From contig JAXGMN010000069.1 of NCBI GenBank assembly GCA_040768665.1, positions 1 through 54,748 of the forward strand: 54,748 nt of DNA, read 5' to 3'. The notes under the pieces are model-generated. The model searched no databases. It had not been told where the DNA came from and saw only the letters and a program-made list of their open reading frames with translations. Origin of the DNA: JABWBD01 sp040768665 (lineage in GTDB: Bacteria; Planctomycetota; Planctomycetia; Pirellulales; Thermoguttaceae). Positions 28,912 through 38,200 of the stretch are shown in pieces. Made by a program: the position numbers and the translations under genes. How positions within the stretch are numbered: position 1 is the first letter of the stretch; each line of letters opens with the position of its first letter.

Positions 28912-29550
28912 ATGCAGGAAATGGAACCCTCGAATCCGGAGCAAGAATCTGCCGTGAACGACCCTTCTCGCCTCGCCCGTCAAATCGAGTTTCTCGTCGA
29001 GATCGATAAGCTCAAGCAAGTGGTCCGGCAGACCTGGCTTATGGACTCATCGCGGCGCGAAAACGATGCGGAACATTCGTGGCACCTGGCGATGTTCGCT
29101 TTGCTCCTGACCGAGTACGCGACCGCCCCGGGCATCGATCTGCTGCGAGCGATCAAACTCGTTCTCGTGCACGACCTGGTGGAGATCGACGCGGGAGACA
29201 CATTTGCCTACGACACGGTCGCTTCGCAAGACAAGCCTGCCCGGGAACAACTTGCGGCAGACCGCATCTTCAACATCCTTCCTTCGGATCAGGCGGCGGA
29301 AATCCGGGCGCTATGGGACGAGTTCGAAGCTCGCCAGACGCCTGAAGCCCGGTATGCCGCCGCGCTGGACCGTTTCCAGCCGATTCTGCACAACTACTTC
29401 ACGCAAGGCAAAGCCTGGCGGCAGCACGGCGTAACATCCGATCAGGTGCTCGCCCGCAACCGCCTCATCGCCGACGGGGCGCCGGACTTGTGGAACCATG
29501 TCCTCGATCTCATTCGTGACGCCGTCGACAAGGGATACCTCGAACAATAG
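28912..29550 (+). CDS. HD-domain phosphohydrolase (YfbR/HDDC2-like 5'-nucleotidase family)
   Basis: 212 aa. HD-superfamily metal ligands are in order: H in ENDAEHSWHLAM (about residue 59), HD in LVLVHDLVEIDAGD (about 83-84), and a distal D in ALDRFQPI (about 154). The helices around them match the HDDC2/YfbR-type 5'-deoxynucleotidases, which hydrolyse deoxyribonucleoside monophosphates. The start may be ATG 28912 or ATG 28921; neither has a clean ribosome site because the palindromic element ends just upstream. It is soluble and cytoplasmic. It converges with the dual ATPase gene, 64 bp apart. Whether it belongs with the candidate defence genes or is housekeeping is open; the family suggests housekeeping nucleotide metabolism. 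Confidence 0.85.
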   Translation: MQEMEPSNPEQESAVNDPSRLARQIEFLVEIDKLKQVVRQTWLMDSSRRENDAEHSWHLAMFALLLTEYATAPGIDLLRAIKLVLVHDLVEIDAGDTFAYDTVASQDKPAREQLAADRIFNILPSDQAAEIRALWDEFEARQTPEARYAAALDRFQPILHNYFTQGKAWRQHGVTSDQVLARNRLIADGAPDLWNHVLDLIRDAVDKGYLEQ

Positions 29551-29614
29551 GGCAACTGTTTCGCTTCCCGCCCGTGAACGGTATCCCGGGGCTATCGGTG
29601 TCCGGTCGGTGGGA

Positions 29615-32600
29615 CTATTCAAGCAACCGGCGCGACTCGGCCGCGCGACGAAGGATCTCCTGTTCATCGAGCGGATTGGACGGATGGTGTGAAAGGCACA
29701 TAGGCAGCCGCACCTTCACGGGCGCTTGCATCTTCGCGTCGGCGTTGAACACATAGAACGTCCCTTTCGGCAGGGCCGGCACATCGTCGCCGCTTCCTCC
29801 ACGGAGATGGATCTGTTCGCGGACCACTTTGATCGCCTCCGGCGATCCGGCTTTGCCGTAGTAATGGGTCGAGCAGTTGCCGATCATCGTGTTTTCGATC
29901 TCCCTGGGGTTCTGCGTGGCCAGAACGAGCCCTAAGTGATACTTCCGCGCCTGCGCCGCCAATCGCATCAGGCTCGGCTTGCAGGCGGTCGAGCCCTGCG
30001 ACGGCACGAAGTCCTTCGCCTCGTCGATCACCAGCAGCCCCCGCAAAGGCCGCACCGGCGGATTCGGGTTCTTCTTGATCCACGAAAACAGCGTCATGGC
30101 CAGTTGATTGAGAAACTGGCGCTGCGATTCCAGGCCCGAGAGACCGACGAGATTGATCACGGAGATGCGGACTTTCCCCTGTAACCGTTCACGGGGCGGT
30201 CGGGGACTGGTCCATTTTTCGGCCTGTGGAATGAACTGCGCCGGTAAGACGTTACCCGAAAATACGGACCTGTCCCCGTCGCTTCCGCTCCGTGAACGGT
30301 CACCCTGCCCCTTCGCCCGCGCATCCCCGAACAGCAAGGCCGGATCAAGAGCCGCGCCGCTGTCGTGCAGCAGCACGTTGGTCTCGATTTCCGCTCTCAG
30401 ATGATCGGCCATGTCGCGCGCGAGCTTCGCCGCGTTTTGCACGCCCAATCCGACATCCTCGGGCAGTTCCCGTAGAAAAGCGACGAAGCTTGTCAGCGAA
30501 CCGCCGCCGTGGCGAGCAAAGTATCGCAGTGCCGCAGAAAGAATGCCCATCTTCTTGGGCGTTGTCGTGCTCGAACCCGGTGCAACGATCTTTTGAAGCG
30601 ACTCGCGGACCATTTCCACCGCCGCGGTAAGTTCATCCTCGTCGTCGGCAACCGCAGCAAGGTCCGGCAGCGGTTCAAGACGCAAGGGATTCCCGAATTC
30701 CCGGCCGGGCGTCCAAATCAGCACCTCCGTCTGATCCATGTAAGTGTCGGCCTTCGCCGGGTCTTCCTCCTGCCAGTTTTCCGGCGGCTGCGGCCACCGG
30801 TCGCCAAGGGTCGCCAGGTCGTTGGCGCCGTCGATCACGATCGAGGGAATGCCAAGCAGCGCGACATCTTCCACCAGCCGCCGAATCAACACCGTCTTTC
30901 CCGAACCCGCCCCGGCCAGGATCACGGTGTGCTTTTCCAAAGCAGCTACCGGCATGCGAACCACCTCGATCGGCCTGTCGCCAAGGATTCGCCAGCCCAA
31001 GGTCAAGTCCGCCGATGCCGGCGCGCGGGGCGCTGGCGCTGCGGGCCGCGGGAAATTGACCGCGGACGGCCGCGGCAAAGATGCGTTTTCGGCCGTCGTG
31101 TCCGCCAAACTAGCCGCCTGCCGTTCCGAGGGTGAGGTATCCTCGCAACAAAATCGGCCTACCGCCGATCGCATCACCGAAAGTTGGGATGCTGGCCGGC
31201 GGTCCCGGAGCCAATCCATAAGATCGGGGTCGTTCTCCTGCTGCAGCTTCCACAACGCCCAGAGCGTCCGCAAGTCGTCCTCGCTCGGGGTCAAGAACAG
31301 GCCCCCGGACTGCTTGAATTTATCGATAAGCTGGCCGGTTACCTGTCCTCCCGGCAGGGGCGAGCTCCGGAAGATGGCGAGACGGCGAAAGCCCAGCCTC
31401 CGGTCGATCCCCGATTGGATCATGGCCGCGCTGAATCGCGCCTGAAAGGCACGGGCGTTGGTCCGTTCCAGCGCGCGCAGGCAGAAATGCTCCTCCCGTT
31501 CGCCTTCGTCATGATGAATCAGACGCACACGGGCGTGCAGTGGCCGCGTCGTCTTGCCCCCATGAAAATCGACGTCGACCACCGCTTCGACGCTTAGCGG
31601 CAGCGAGCTTTCATGGATCAGGCAGCGGCAGGCAGTCTGCAAGAGGGGCGCCAGCCGCTCGTCGTCCATCTTTTCGTCCAGGAGTTGGCTTGGCAGGGCC
31701 TGCTGACGATGCTCGCGAAACGTGGCGTCGAGCGACTGGAAGCGATCGTTGGGCTTGACCGGTGGAGCCGGAGACGCCTGAGTTTGGAACAGGCGGACTT
31801 CTTTCACCTGGCCAAGACTAAGGCAAGTCCTTACGTGTTCGTATCCGAACTTCAAAAGGTCTCGCGGGGACAGGCCTTGTGCTCCCTCAAATGCCTCGGG
31901 AGCGAAGGGCCACGTGGGATACGGAGGGGAAAAGCCAGTCCGCCGGTACGCGGGCGTAAGTCTTGAAAGCAGGAAAGTCAGGGCAAGCTCCCGGCTATTG
32001 ATCTCCTTGATTTGTCGCGGTGGTTCGTAGCGATCCAGCGTCGTTTTCAGGGCGACTTGCTGGGAGAGCCTGTTCCAGGTCGTTTCCAGGCAGGAGACGA
32101 CGATAAGAGTTCGCTGGGTGACGTCCCGCAGTGCTCCGAGACCTGCGGCGATTCTCTCGATGATACTCCGTGCTACGCGAATCTCCTCGTTGGACTCATC
32201 GGAATCGTACCCGCCCGCGGCGATATTCAGATGCGCAACGATCGGATCGAGCTGGTCCAGCGCCAGAACCGTGGGGCCGGCGAGACTCATCAGCCAGGAG
32301 AGAGCCTCGACGATCTGAATGGGACTGCGGCTGGGCGTCTTGAATCCCAGGGTCCGTTGGGCCTCTTCTTCGATCGGGTGCCCCTGAAGCCATGTGAGCC
32401 CCGTACTGGAGATCTCGAAATCTTCGGAGTTCAGGGCGAGCAGGGCCCGGATTACGTCCTGATGCTCGAGGGTCTCGCGCGGATGTTTCCGGCTCAGTGC
32501 TCCCAGCAGCTTCTTGGCAACTTCCGCCAGGCTCGTGGTCTTTGCCTGCCCAAGCCGGTCGAGGATTTCCGCGGCCGGCTCCCTGGTCTTGAGTGTATCA

Positions 32601-32986
32601 ATGAACCGTTCCAAAATGTTCTGGTATTGGAAGCGATCCACTTCGCATTCCTGCTGGAGCGAGCTGAGATAGCCGAGAAGCACGGTCTCCCAAAAGTCGT
32701 GCACGTCGGTCATGTCGACCAGCACGAAGGCGTTGTGCTGGTCCAGAGCCAGTCGCCGAAGCACGGACACCAAATGCGTCTTGCCGCTGCCACCGCGGCC
32801 GACGATCGGCCATCCCAACGGTGACAGACGAGTCGGATCGCCGTTGAGCACAGCCAGCTTTTCGCCAAATTCCTTTCGCAAATCGTGGTGCAAGTCGGGG
32901 ACGTCGTAAGGCCGATCGGACCAGACGCTTTTCAAGTGCACCGTCCAGTCGAAGTCGATCGCTTTGAGTGCCTCCAGTTCCGTCAT
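29615..32986 (-). CDS. Dual ATPase: AAA/KAP-like N-terminal domain fused to a HerA-like ATPase
   Basis: 1123 aa from ATG 32986, which has GAGAGG upstream and follows the winged-helix gene's stop by 4 bp; the longer frame to 33400 is a shadow of that gene. N-terminal ATPase: Walker A VGRGGSGKTH (62-71), Walker B TVLALDQLD (239-247), followed by sensor-like TLIVVSCLE. A middle region (about 370-600) has a beta-rich part. The second ATPase starts with TVILAGAGSGKTVLIR (Walker A near residues 690-697) and SIVIDGANDLATL, and later LLVIDEAKDFVPS (Walker B near 985) and GLVLATQNPREIE, typical of HerA/DUF87 motors. A 41-codon insert at about residues 895-935 comes from a palindromic element in frame. 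HerA-type proteins form DNA-pumping hexamers and recur in anti-phage systems. A DNA translocase acting with the upstream nuclease is inferred. Confidence 0.82.
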   Translation of the reverse strand: MTELEALKAIDFDWTVHLKSVWSDRPYDVPDLHHDLRKEFGEKLAVLNGDPTRLSPLGWPIVGRGGSGKTHLVSVLRRLALDQHNAFVLVDMTDVHDFWETVLLGYLSSLQQECEVDRFQYQNILERFIDTLKTREPAAEILDRLGQAKTTSLAEVAKKLLGALSRKHPRETLEHQDVIRALLALNSEDFEISSTGLTWLQGHPIEEEAQRTLGFKTPSRSPIQIVEALSWLMSLAGPTVLALDQLDPIVAHLNIAAGGYDSDESNEEIRVARSIIERIAAGLGALRDVTQRTLIVVSCLETTWNRLSQQVALKTTLDRYEPPRQIKEINSRELALTFLLSRLTPAYRRTGFSPPYPTWPFAPEAFEGAQGLSPRDLLKFGYEHVRTCLSLGQVKEVRLFQTQASPAPPVKPNDRFQSLDATFREHRQQALPSQLLDEKMDDERLAPLLQTACRCLIHESSLPLSVEAVVDVDFHGGKTTRPLHARVRLIHHDEGEREEHFCLRALERTNARAFQARFSAAMIQSGIDRRLGFRRLAIFRSSPLPGGQVTGQLIDKFKQSGGLFLTPSEDDLRTLWALWKLQQENDPDLMDWLRDRRPASQLSVMRSAVGRFCCEDTSPSERQAASLADTTAENASLPRPSAVNFPRPAAPAPRAPASADLTLGWRILGDRPIEVVRMPVAALEKHTVILAGAGSGKTVLIRRLVEDVALLGIPSIVIDGANDLATLGDRWPQPPENWQEEDPAKADTYMDQTEVLIWTPGREFGNPLRLEPLPDLAAVADDEDELTAAVEMVRESLQKIVAPGSSTTTPKKMGILSAALRYFARHGGGSLTSFVAFLRELPEDVGLGVQNAAKLARDMADHLRAEIETNVLLHDSGAALDPALLFGDARAKGQGDRSRSGSDGDRSVFSGNVLPAQFIPQAEKWTSPRPPRERLQGKVRISVINLVGLSGLESQRQFLNQLAMTLFSWIKKNPNPPVRPLRGLLVIDEAKDFVPSQGSTACKPSLMRLAAQARKYHLGLVLATQNPREIENTMIGNCSTHYYGKAGSPEAIKVVREQIHLRGGSGDDVPALPKGTFYVFNADAKMQAPVKVRLPMCLSHHPSNPLDEQEILRRAAESRRLLE
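30181..30303. repeat. Type B palindromic element inserted in frame within a coding sequence
   Basis: Terminal arms GTAACCGTTCACG (30181-30193) and CGTGAACGGTCAC (30291-30303) differ from perfect inverted repeats by one base. Inner arms are GGGGACTGGTCCATTTTTCG and CCCGAAAATACGGACCTGTC. The length is 123 bp, exactly 41 codons, with no stop on the coding (minus) frame. Full relative at 42237-42360, partial at 17497-17597. Confidence 0.88.
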
Positions 32987-32990
32987 GATG

Positions 32991-33638
32991 CTACCTCTCG
33001 ATATAGACGATGTGCCGGCGAATGCCCAACGTGTTCGGGACGGCAGCCGCTTCGTCATCAGGTCGGATTTCCTGCGGGTCGTCCAACGGATAGAGCACCA
33101 GGCCGCCTTCCCGTTCCATGGCCAGGAGCACCGTGTCCAACTCATCGCGGGCGACGTCGGCCAGCGCGCCTCGGAGGTCTGCCAGCCGCACTCGCACGTT
33201 CCATCGTCCGCCGCTGGCTTGATAGTACCCGTCTCGAATCCGTTGCGCCATGTCCGTCTGGCCGTCGGCCCGGACCATTGCGGGGGGGCAGACGAAATCG
33301 GCCAGAGATGTGCCCGTTCTGGCCAGGTGAACCTTGAGTTTGCCGAGGATCGAATGAAGCACCGGACCGGCGGCCGGCGATTTCTGCGAGAAATCGGCAT
33401 CGAGATGGTTGGAGGCCCAGTCCCAGCCTTGCTCCGTCAGCGAAACGACAAGCACCGGCCGTGCTCCTTTCCGTTCCGATTCCTTGCGCTTCTCGACCGT
33501 AATCAGCCCGGCCTCTTCAAGGGCCTTTCTTTCCTTCGCCTCGATCGGCGGCTTGATCCGCTTCCAGAAATCGCCACCGTCGCTAGCCAGCAGCCGCCAG
33601 AGGAAAAGGGTCTGCAGCGGAGATGGGGTGAAATTCAT
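32991..33638 (-). CDS. Small winged-helix-like protein of the nuclease/ATPase set
   Basis: 215 aa. I start at ATG 33638 (MNFTPSPLQTLFLWRLL) because AGGAG lies seven bases upstream and it makes an ATGA overlap with the nuclease stop; the frame also allows 33656. The N-terminal 75 residues look like a winged helix: PLQTLFLWRLLA, then AKERKALEEAGLITVEKRK and a RPVLVVSLTEQGWDWA wing-like pair, as in MarR/PadR-type folds. The C-terminal half is a mixed domain of unknown fold (RWNVRVRLADLRGALADVAR, DELDTVLLAMEREGGLVLY) that again resembles a helical DNA-binding unit. It may be an adaptor or DNA-recognition subunit for the neighbouring nuclease and ATPase, or the regulator of the set. No catalytic motif was seen. 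Confidence 0.72.
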   Translation of the reverse strand: MNFTPSPLQTLFLWRLLASDGGDFWKRIKPPIEAKERKALEEAGLITVEKRKESERKGARPVLVVSLTEQGWDWASNHLDADFSQKSPAAGPVLHSILGKLKVHLARTGTSLADFVCPPAMVRADGQTDMAQRIRDGYYQASGGRWNVRVRLADLRGALADVARDELDTVLLAMEREGGLVLYPLDDPQEIRPDDEAAAVPNTLGIRRHIVYIER

Positions 33639-34855
33639 CGATCGTCTCCTTTCCAAGGAATTCCTGCGCGCCGGTAGGCCACCACGTCGCGAATTTTCTC
33701 CAGGGCGAGCGCGGGGTCTTCCATAATCTCGTCGTGGGTCAGGCGAACAACAAGATACCCGCTGATCACCAGTTCATAGTCCCGCTGCCGGTCTTGGCGA
33801 AACGCCCTGGCACCGCTGTGCCAGCCGTAGCCGTCAACCTCGACGACCACTCTGCCCGTATTCCAGAGCAGATCCACCGTGAACACGCTCCCGCGTACGG
33901 TCTCGAGCGGTTGATTGAAAGCGAACAGTCCTGCCAGTTCGGCGTCCTGCGAGAGCCGCTGGGCGAGGAGCTGTTCGCCGGGGCTGTCGGGATGAGGGTT
34001 GCCGTGGAAGGGCCAGACCCAAAGCGACCGCTTCTCTTCGCAGACCGCGGTCCGCTCGGCCGCTGCAACGGGGAAATCGACCGCCTCGAAGTTGATGCTA
34101 TCCAGTTCTGGACAACTTGCCAATTCCGCAGGCATGAGCACCACCACGCGGGCCTGTGTCTCCTTGGCCAGCCATTCGGCGGCGCGGGCAAACCCAAGCA
34201 TCTTTGCTGCTTCCACTTTCGGATCTGCCGGGGCGAGCACAAGATAAAGATGCTGCGGCTCGATAGCCAAGGCAAGCTGCGCTGCCTGAACCGAGTTGGC
34301 GAACTTCGGCATGCGCGGAACGCGTCCTCGCCGGCAGCGGTCAGCCGCGTTTTCCAGCCAGGAAACAAACACACCACGAGGCAGCGCTTCGACTGAATAC
34401 GACGCTGGAACCTCGTCCCGAGCAGCGCCGGCATCGCTTGCCCGCTTGCCATACCAGTTGGGCCACAGGCCCAGAGCGGTGCGAGCGAGAGCGTCGATCG
34501 CCTGGTCAAGGACCGCAGACGTTTCGGGAATCTCGTTCCAATTGCAGACAACGACGCGTTGCCCGCCGGCTCTCTCCTCTCCCCAGATTCGCACGCGATC
34601 CCGCGTTTCGGCCGCATCCTTGCAGCAGACAAGCCTCACTCCGCCAAGCCGGACGCCGTCCAATAGGCCCTCGATCACTCTTTCCCCGCCTTCCGTACGT
34701 GCCTTTTCTAACGCGCGCAAGTCGGCGCTACGATATGCTTCATTGGTATCCGGCAACACCTCGAACATAGCCCGTTGCGCTCGATCTGGCAAGCCTCGCC
34801 TCTTATCTTGCATGCCGCAAACAGCTCTACTCCATTCGTCGACTCCTGAATTCAT
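33635..34855 (-). CDS. DUF559/Vsr-like PD-(D/E)XK nuclease with a large N-terminal domain
   Basis: 406 aa. The C-terminal 110 residues carry a PD-(D/E)XK core of DUF559/very-short-patch-repair type: SVFTVDLLWNTGRVVVEVDG supplies the Asp, the later Glu-x-Asp and the following YGWHSGARAFRQDRQRDYEL, then GYLVVRLTHDEIMEDPALAL. The first 290 residues form an unrecognised domain with Trp-rich strands (VVVCNWNEIPETS, ALPRGVFVSWLENAADRC) and alpha/beta segments (HLYLVLAPADPKVEAAKM), perhaps a Rossmann-like or nucleotide-binding fold. The ATG at 34855 is the longest start; MQDKRRGLP (34813) is an alternative. Its stop overlaps the winged-helix gene (ATGA). It is probably the DNA-cutting effector of the three-gene set; no methyltransferase accompanies it. 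Confidence 0.78.
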   Translation of the reverse strand: MNSGVDEWSRAVCGMQDKRRGLPDRAQRAMFEVLPDTNEAYRSADLRALEKARTEGGERVIEGLLDGVRLGGVRLVCCKDAAETRDRVRIWGEERAGGQRVVVCNWNEIPETSAVLDQAIDALARTALGLWPNWYGKRASDAGAARDEVPASYSVEALPRGVFVSWLENAADRCRRGRVPRMPKFANSVQAAQLALAIEPQHLYLVLAPADPKVEAAKMLGFARAAEWLAKETQARVVVLMPAELASCPELDSINFEAVDFPVAAAERTAVCEEKRSLWVWPFHGNPHPDSPGEQLLAQRLSQDAELAGLFAFNQPLETVRGSVFTVDLLWNTGRVVVEVDGYGWHSGARAFRQDRQRDYELVISGYLVVRLTHDEIMEDPALALEKIRDVVAYRRAGIPWKGDDR

Positions 34856-34932
34856 TGGGGCCGATTTCCCACTTCACTTCGCGATCCGCAACATCGCCCG
34901 ACGATCCGCCGCAAAGGGGCAAGACATGGTAG

Positions 34933-34961
34933 CCCGGGGCGAAGTCCGCCCGAGCCCCGGG
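34933..34961. repeat. Short GC hairpin
   Basis: CCCGGGGC (34933-34940) and GCCCCGGG (34954-34961) form a perfect 8-bp stem with a 13-nt loop, between the divergent nuclease and hybrid kinase genes. Its function is not evident. Confidence 0.5.
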
Positions 34962-35054
34962 GACAACGCCGCCGGCAGCCGACGCCCAAAGGTCCAACGG
35001 GCCGTGTTCAGAGCACCGACGAGCCGGTTGGCCAGCCTTCGCTGCCGGGTGGTG

Positions 35055-35164
35055 CTTAAGAGGCCCTGACAAAACGGGGACTGGCTCCGAGCCAAACACT
35101 CGTAAAAAATGGAAAACAGGCGCTTTTGCGAGGTGCCTGTCCCCGTTTTATTAGGACCTCTAAG
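35055..35164. repeat. Type A palindromic element, most complete copy
   Basis: Long arms: CTTAAGAGGCCCTGACAAAA CGGGGAC on the left (35055-35081) and GTCCCCGTTTTATTAGGACC TCTAAG on the right, with inner GGCTCCG / GAGGTGCCT. It lies in the 436-bp region between divergent genes and creates a false upstream extension of the kinase frame (from 35109). Confidence 0.8.
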
Positions 35165-35291
35165 TGGCCTGCAACGCGGCAAGGTGTGGATGGCGCCCGA
35201 AATCCGGGATAGAATGTCTAACGAAGCGGGTTGGTGGCGCATCTGCCGTGTGCTCTTCGCGATCCGTGTCTCTTCTTCTCGGGGCGTTCCG

Positions 35292-38200
35292 ATGCATACG
35301 ACCCTCATTGTTGCCTTGTCGATGATCTGCCAGACCGCGGCTGCGCTACTCGCCGTCCGGCTCATCTGGTTTACGGGAAAACGGTGGGCCTGGGGACTTG
35401 TCGCCGCCGCAATCCTCCTGATGGTTGCCCGTCGCGGCGTCGCGCTGGCGGACTCACTGGCGGGCGATATGCCGCTTTCGCCGGATCGGACGTTCGAGTT
35501 CGTCGGGCTGGCAGTCTCGGCGTTGATGCTGGCGGGCATCGGAGGCATGTTCCCCGTATTCCGCATGCTGAGAGATTCCGAACAGTCGCTTCGCGATAGC
35601 CACCGGCGGCTGGAACACGTCAACGCGGTGCTGCGGGGGATCCGCAACATCAACCAGCTCATCGTGAAAGAAAAGGATCGAGACCGGCTTCTCCGCCAGG
35701 TCTGCGGCGCTCTTACCGAAAGCCGCGGATACCGCCATGCCTTGGTTGCGATCCTCGGAGACGGCGAACATCTGCAAGTGGTTGCGGAAGCCGGCTTGGG
35801 CGACGCCTTTGTGCCGCTCCGGGAAACGATCGAGTCGGCAGACGTCCCTTCGTGCCTGCGGCAGGTTCTATCCCGGGCCGACGTAAGCGACCTGGGAACG
35901 GAAATCTCCGAGTGCCACCAGTGCGCCGCCTGCCAGCTTCATTGCGACGGGCGGACGATGGCCGTCCGGCTGGCAACAGACGGCAACGTGTATGGGGTGA
36001 TGGTCGGATCTTTGCCTGCCGGCACGGAGATCGACCCCGAGGATCGTAGCCTGTTCCGCGAGACGGCGGGCGACATCTCGTTTGCCCTGTATGGCCTGCA
36101 CCTGGAAGCGGAACGGCGGAAGGCGGAAACACGGCTGCGCCTTGACGAATCGCGGCTGGAAGCCCTGCTGAAGTTGAACCAGATGTCGGGCGCTTCCTTC
36201 CAGGAGATTACGGATTTCGCCCTGGAAGAGGCCGTGCGGCTTACCCGGAGCGAGATCGGCTATCTGGCGTTCACCAATGCCGACGAGAGCGAGCTCACGA
36301 TGCACGCCTGGTCGAAGACGGCAATGGATCAGTGCAAGATTATCGACAAGCCGATCGTCTACCGGGTAGACCAGACGGGGTTGTGGGGCGAAGCTGTCCG
36401 TCAGCGGAAACCGGTCGTCACAAACGACTATCCGGCCGCGAACCCGGCCAAAAAGGGCTACCCGGAAGGACATGTCCACGTGACCCGCCATGTGAACGTC
36501 CCCGTGTTCGACGGCAACCGTATCGTGATCGTGGCCGGCGTGGGGAACAAGGAGGAACCGTACGACGGCGCCGATATCCGCCAACTGACTTTGCTGATGC
36601 AGGGGATGTGGCAGCTCATTCAACGCCGCCGGGCCGAGGAGGAACTCCTCCAGGCCAGCGAGACGAAATACCGCACCCTCTACAATTCGTCCAGGGATGC
36701 GATCATGATCGTGGCGCCCGAGAAGGGGTTCCTCGGCGGCAACCCCGCCGCCTTGGCGCTGTTTGGGTGTCGCGATGAAGAGGAGTTCACGTCGCTGACG
36801 CCGACCGAGCTGTCGCCCGAACTCCAGCCCGACCGGGAACTATCGTCGGTCAAGGCGCAGCAGATGATGGCCCTGGCTCTCGAGCGCGGCTCCCATTTTT
36901 TCGAGTGGACCCACAAGCGGATCGACGGCCGCGAGTTCCCCGCCTCGGTGCTCTTGACCCGAATGGAACTCGACGGCCGCGCAGTGCTGCAGGCAACCGT
37001 CCGCGATATCACGGATGAGAAGCGCGCCGCAGAGGCTCTGCACGCAGCCAAGGAGGCTGCGGAAGCGGCCAACCTCGCCAAGAGCACCTTCCTGGCCAAC
37101 ATGAGCCATGAGATTCGCACTCCCCTGAACGCGATCATCGGGATGACCGAGTTGATCCTGGATACCACTCTTTCGCCCCACCAGCGGGAGTTCCTGGCCA
37201 CGGTGAAAGACTCTGGGGAGGCTTTACTCGCCGTGATCAACGACATCCTCGACTTCTCGAGAATCGAAGCGGGAAAGCTGGTCCTGGACAGTACTCCTTT
37301 CGATCTGCGGGAGGTGCTGGGCGACACAATGAAGTCGCTCGCCCTCCGAGCACACAAGCTGGAACTGGAACTCGCCTGCCACATCGCACCCGATGCACCC
37401 CCGTTCGTTGTCGGTGACCCCAGCCGGCTCCGACAGATCGTGGTCAACCTGGTGGGCAACGCGCTGAAGTTCACCCAGCAGGGCGAAGTGGTCCTCGACG
37501 TCCGTCTCGAATCGCGGAAGCAGGCACACGTGACGCTGCATTTCTCCGTGCGCGACACCGGGATCGGCATCCCCGAGCAGAAACAGGCCACCATCTTCCA
37601 GGCGTTCGAGCAGGTCGACGGCACGCTCACCCGTCGCCATGGAGGGAGCGGGCTCGGATTGGCGATCTCCTCCCGGCTCGTGGAACAGATGGGCGGCCGG
37701 ATTTGGGTGGAGAGCCGCGTGGGCCAAGGGAGCAGGTTCCACTTCACCGCCCAATTCGACCTCGCGGAGAACGCGCCTGCCGCGGCTCGTCGTGTCGACC
37801 TCGCGTCGCTCCGTGGGCTGCGAGTGCTTGCGGTGGACGACAACGCCACGAATCGCCAGATCCTCCACGAAATGTTCGCCAGTTGGGGAATGCTGCCGAC
37901 CATCGCGTCGGGTGCCCGCGAAGGACTTCGGCGAATGCGAGAGGCCGAACGCGAAGGGGCTCCTTTGCGCCTCGTCGTCACCGATGCCCATATGCCCGAG
38001 ATGGACGGCTTCGCGATGGCCGAACAGATCGGGCGCGACCCCCGGATCGCCGACGTGGCGATCATCATGCTCACCTCCGGCGATCGTCCGGACGATGGCG
38101 CCCGCTGCGAGCAATGCAGGATCGCTGCCTATCTGCTCAAACCGGTCAAGCAATCGGAACTGTTCGACGCCATCGTCCTCGCGCTGGGCCTCACGGCGGA

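Noticed and set aside
32987..33400. N-terminal extension of the dual ATPase
   Set aside because: It overlaps the winged-helix gene in another frame with Trp/Arg-rich sequence, while ATG 32986 has a ribosome site.
35109..35213. Upstream extension of the second hybrid kinase
   Set aside because: It begins inside a palindromic repeat (CEVPVPVLLGP is the repeat read as protein) and has no family similarity.
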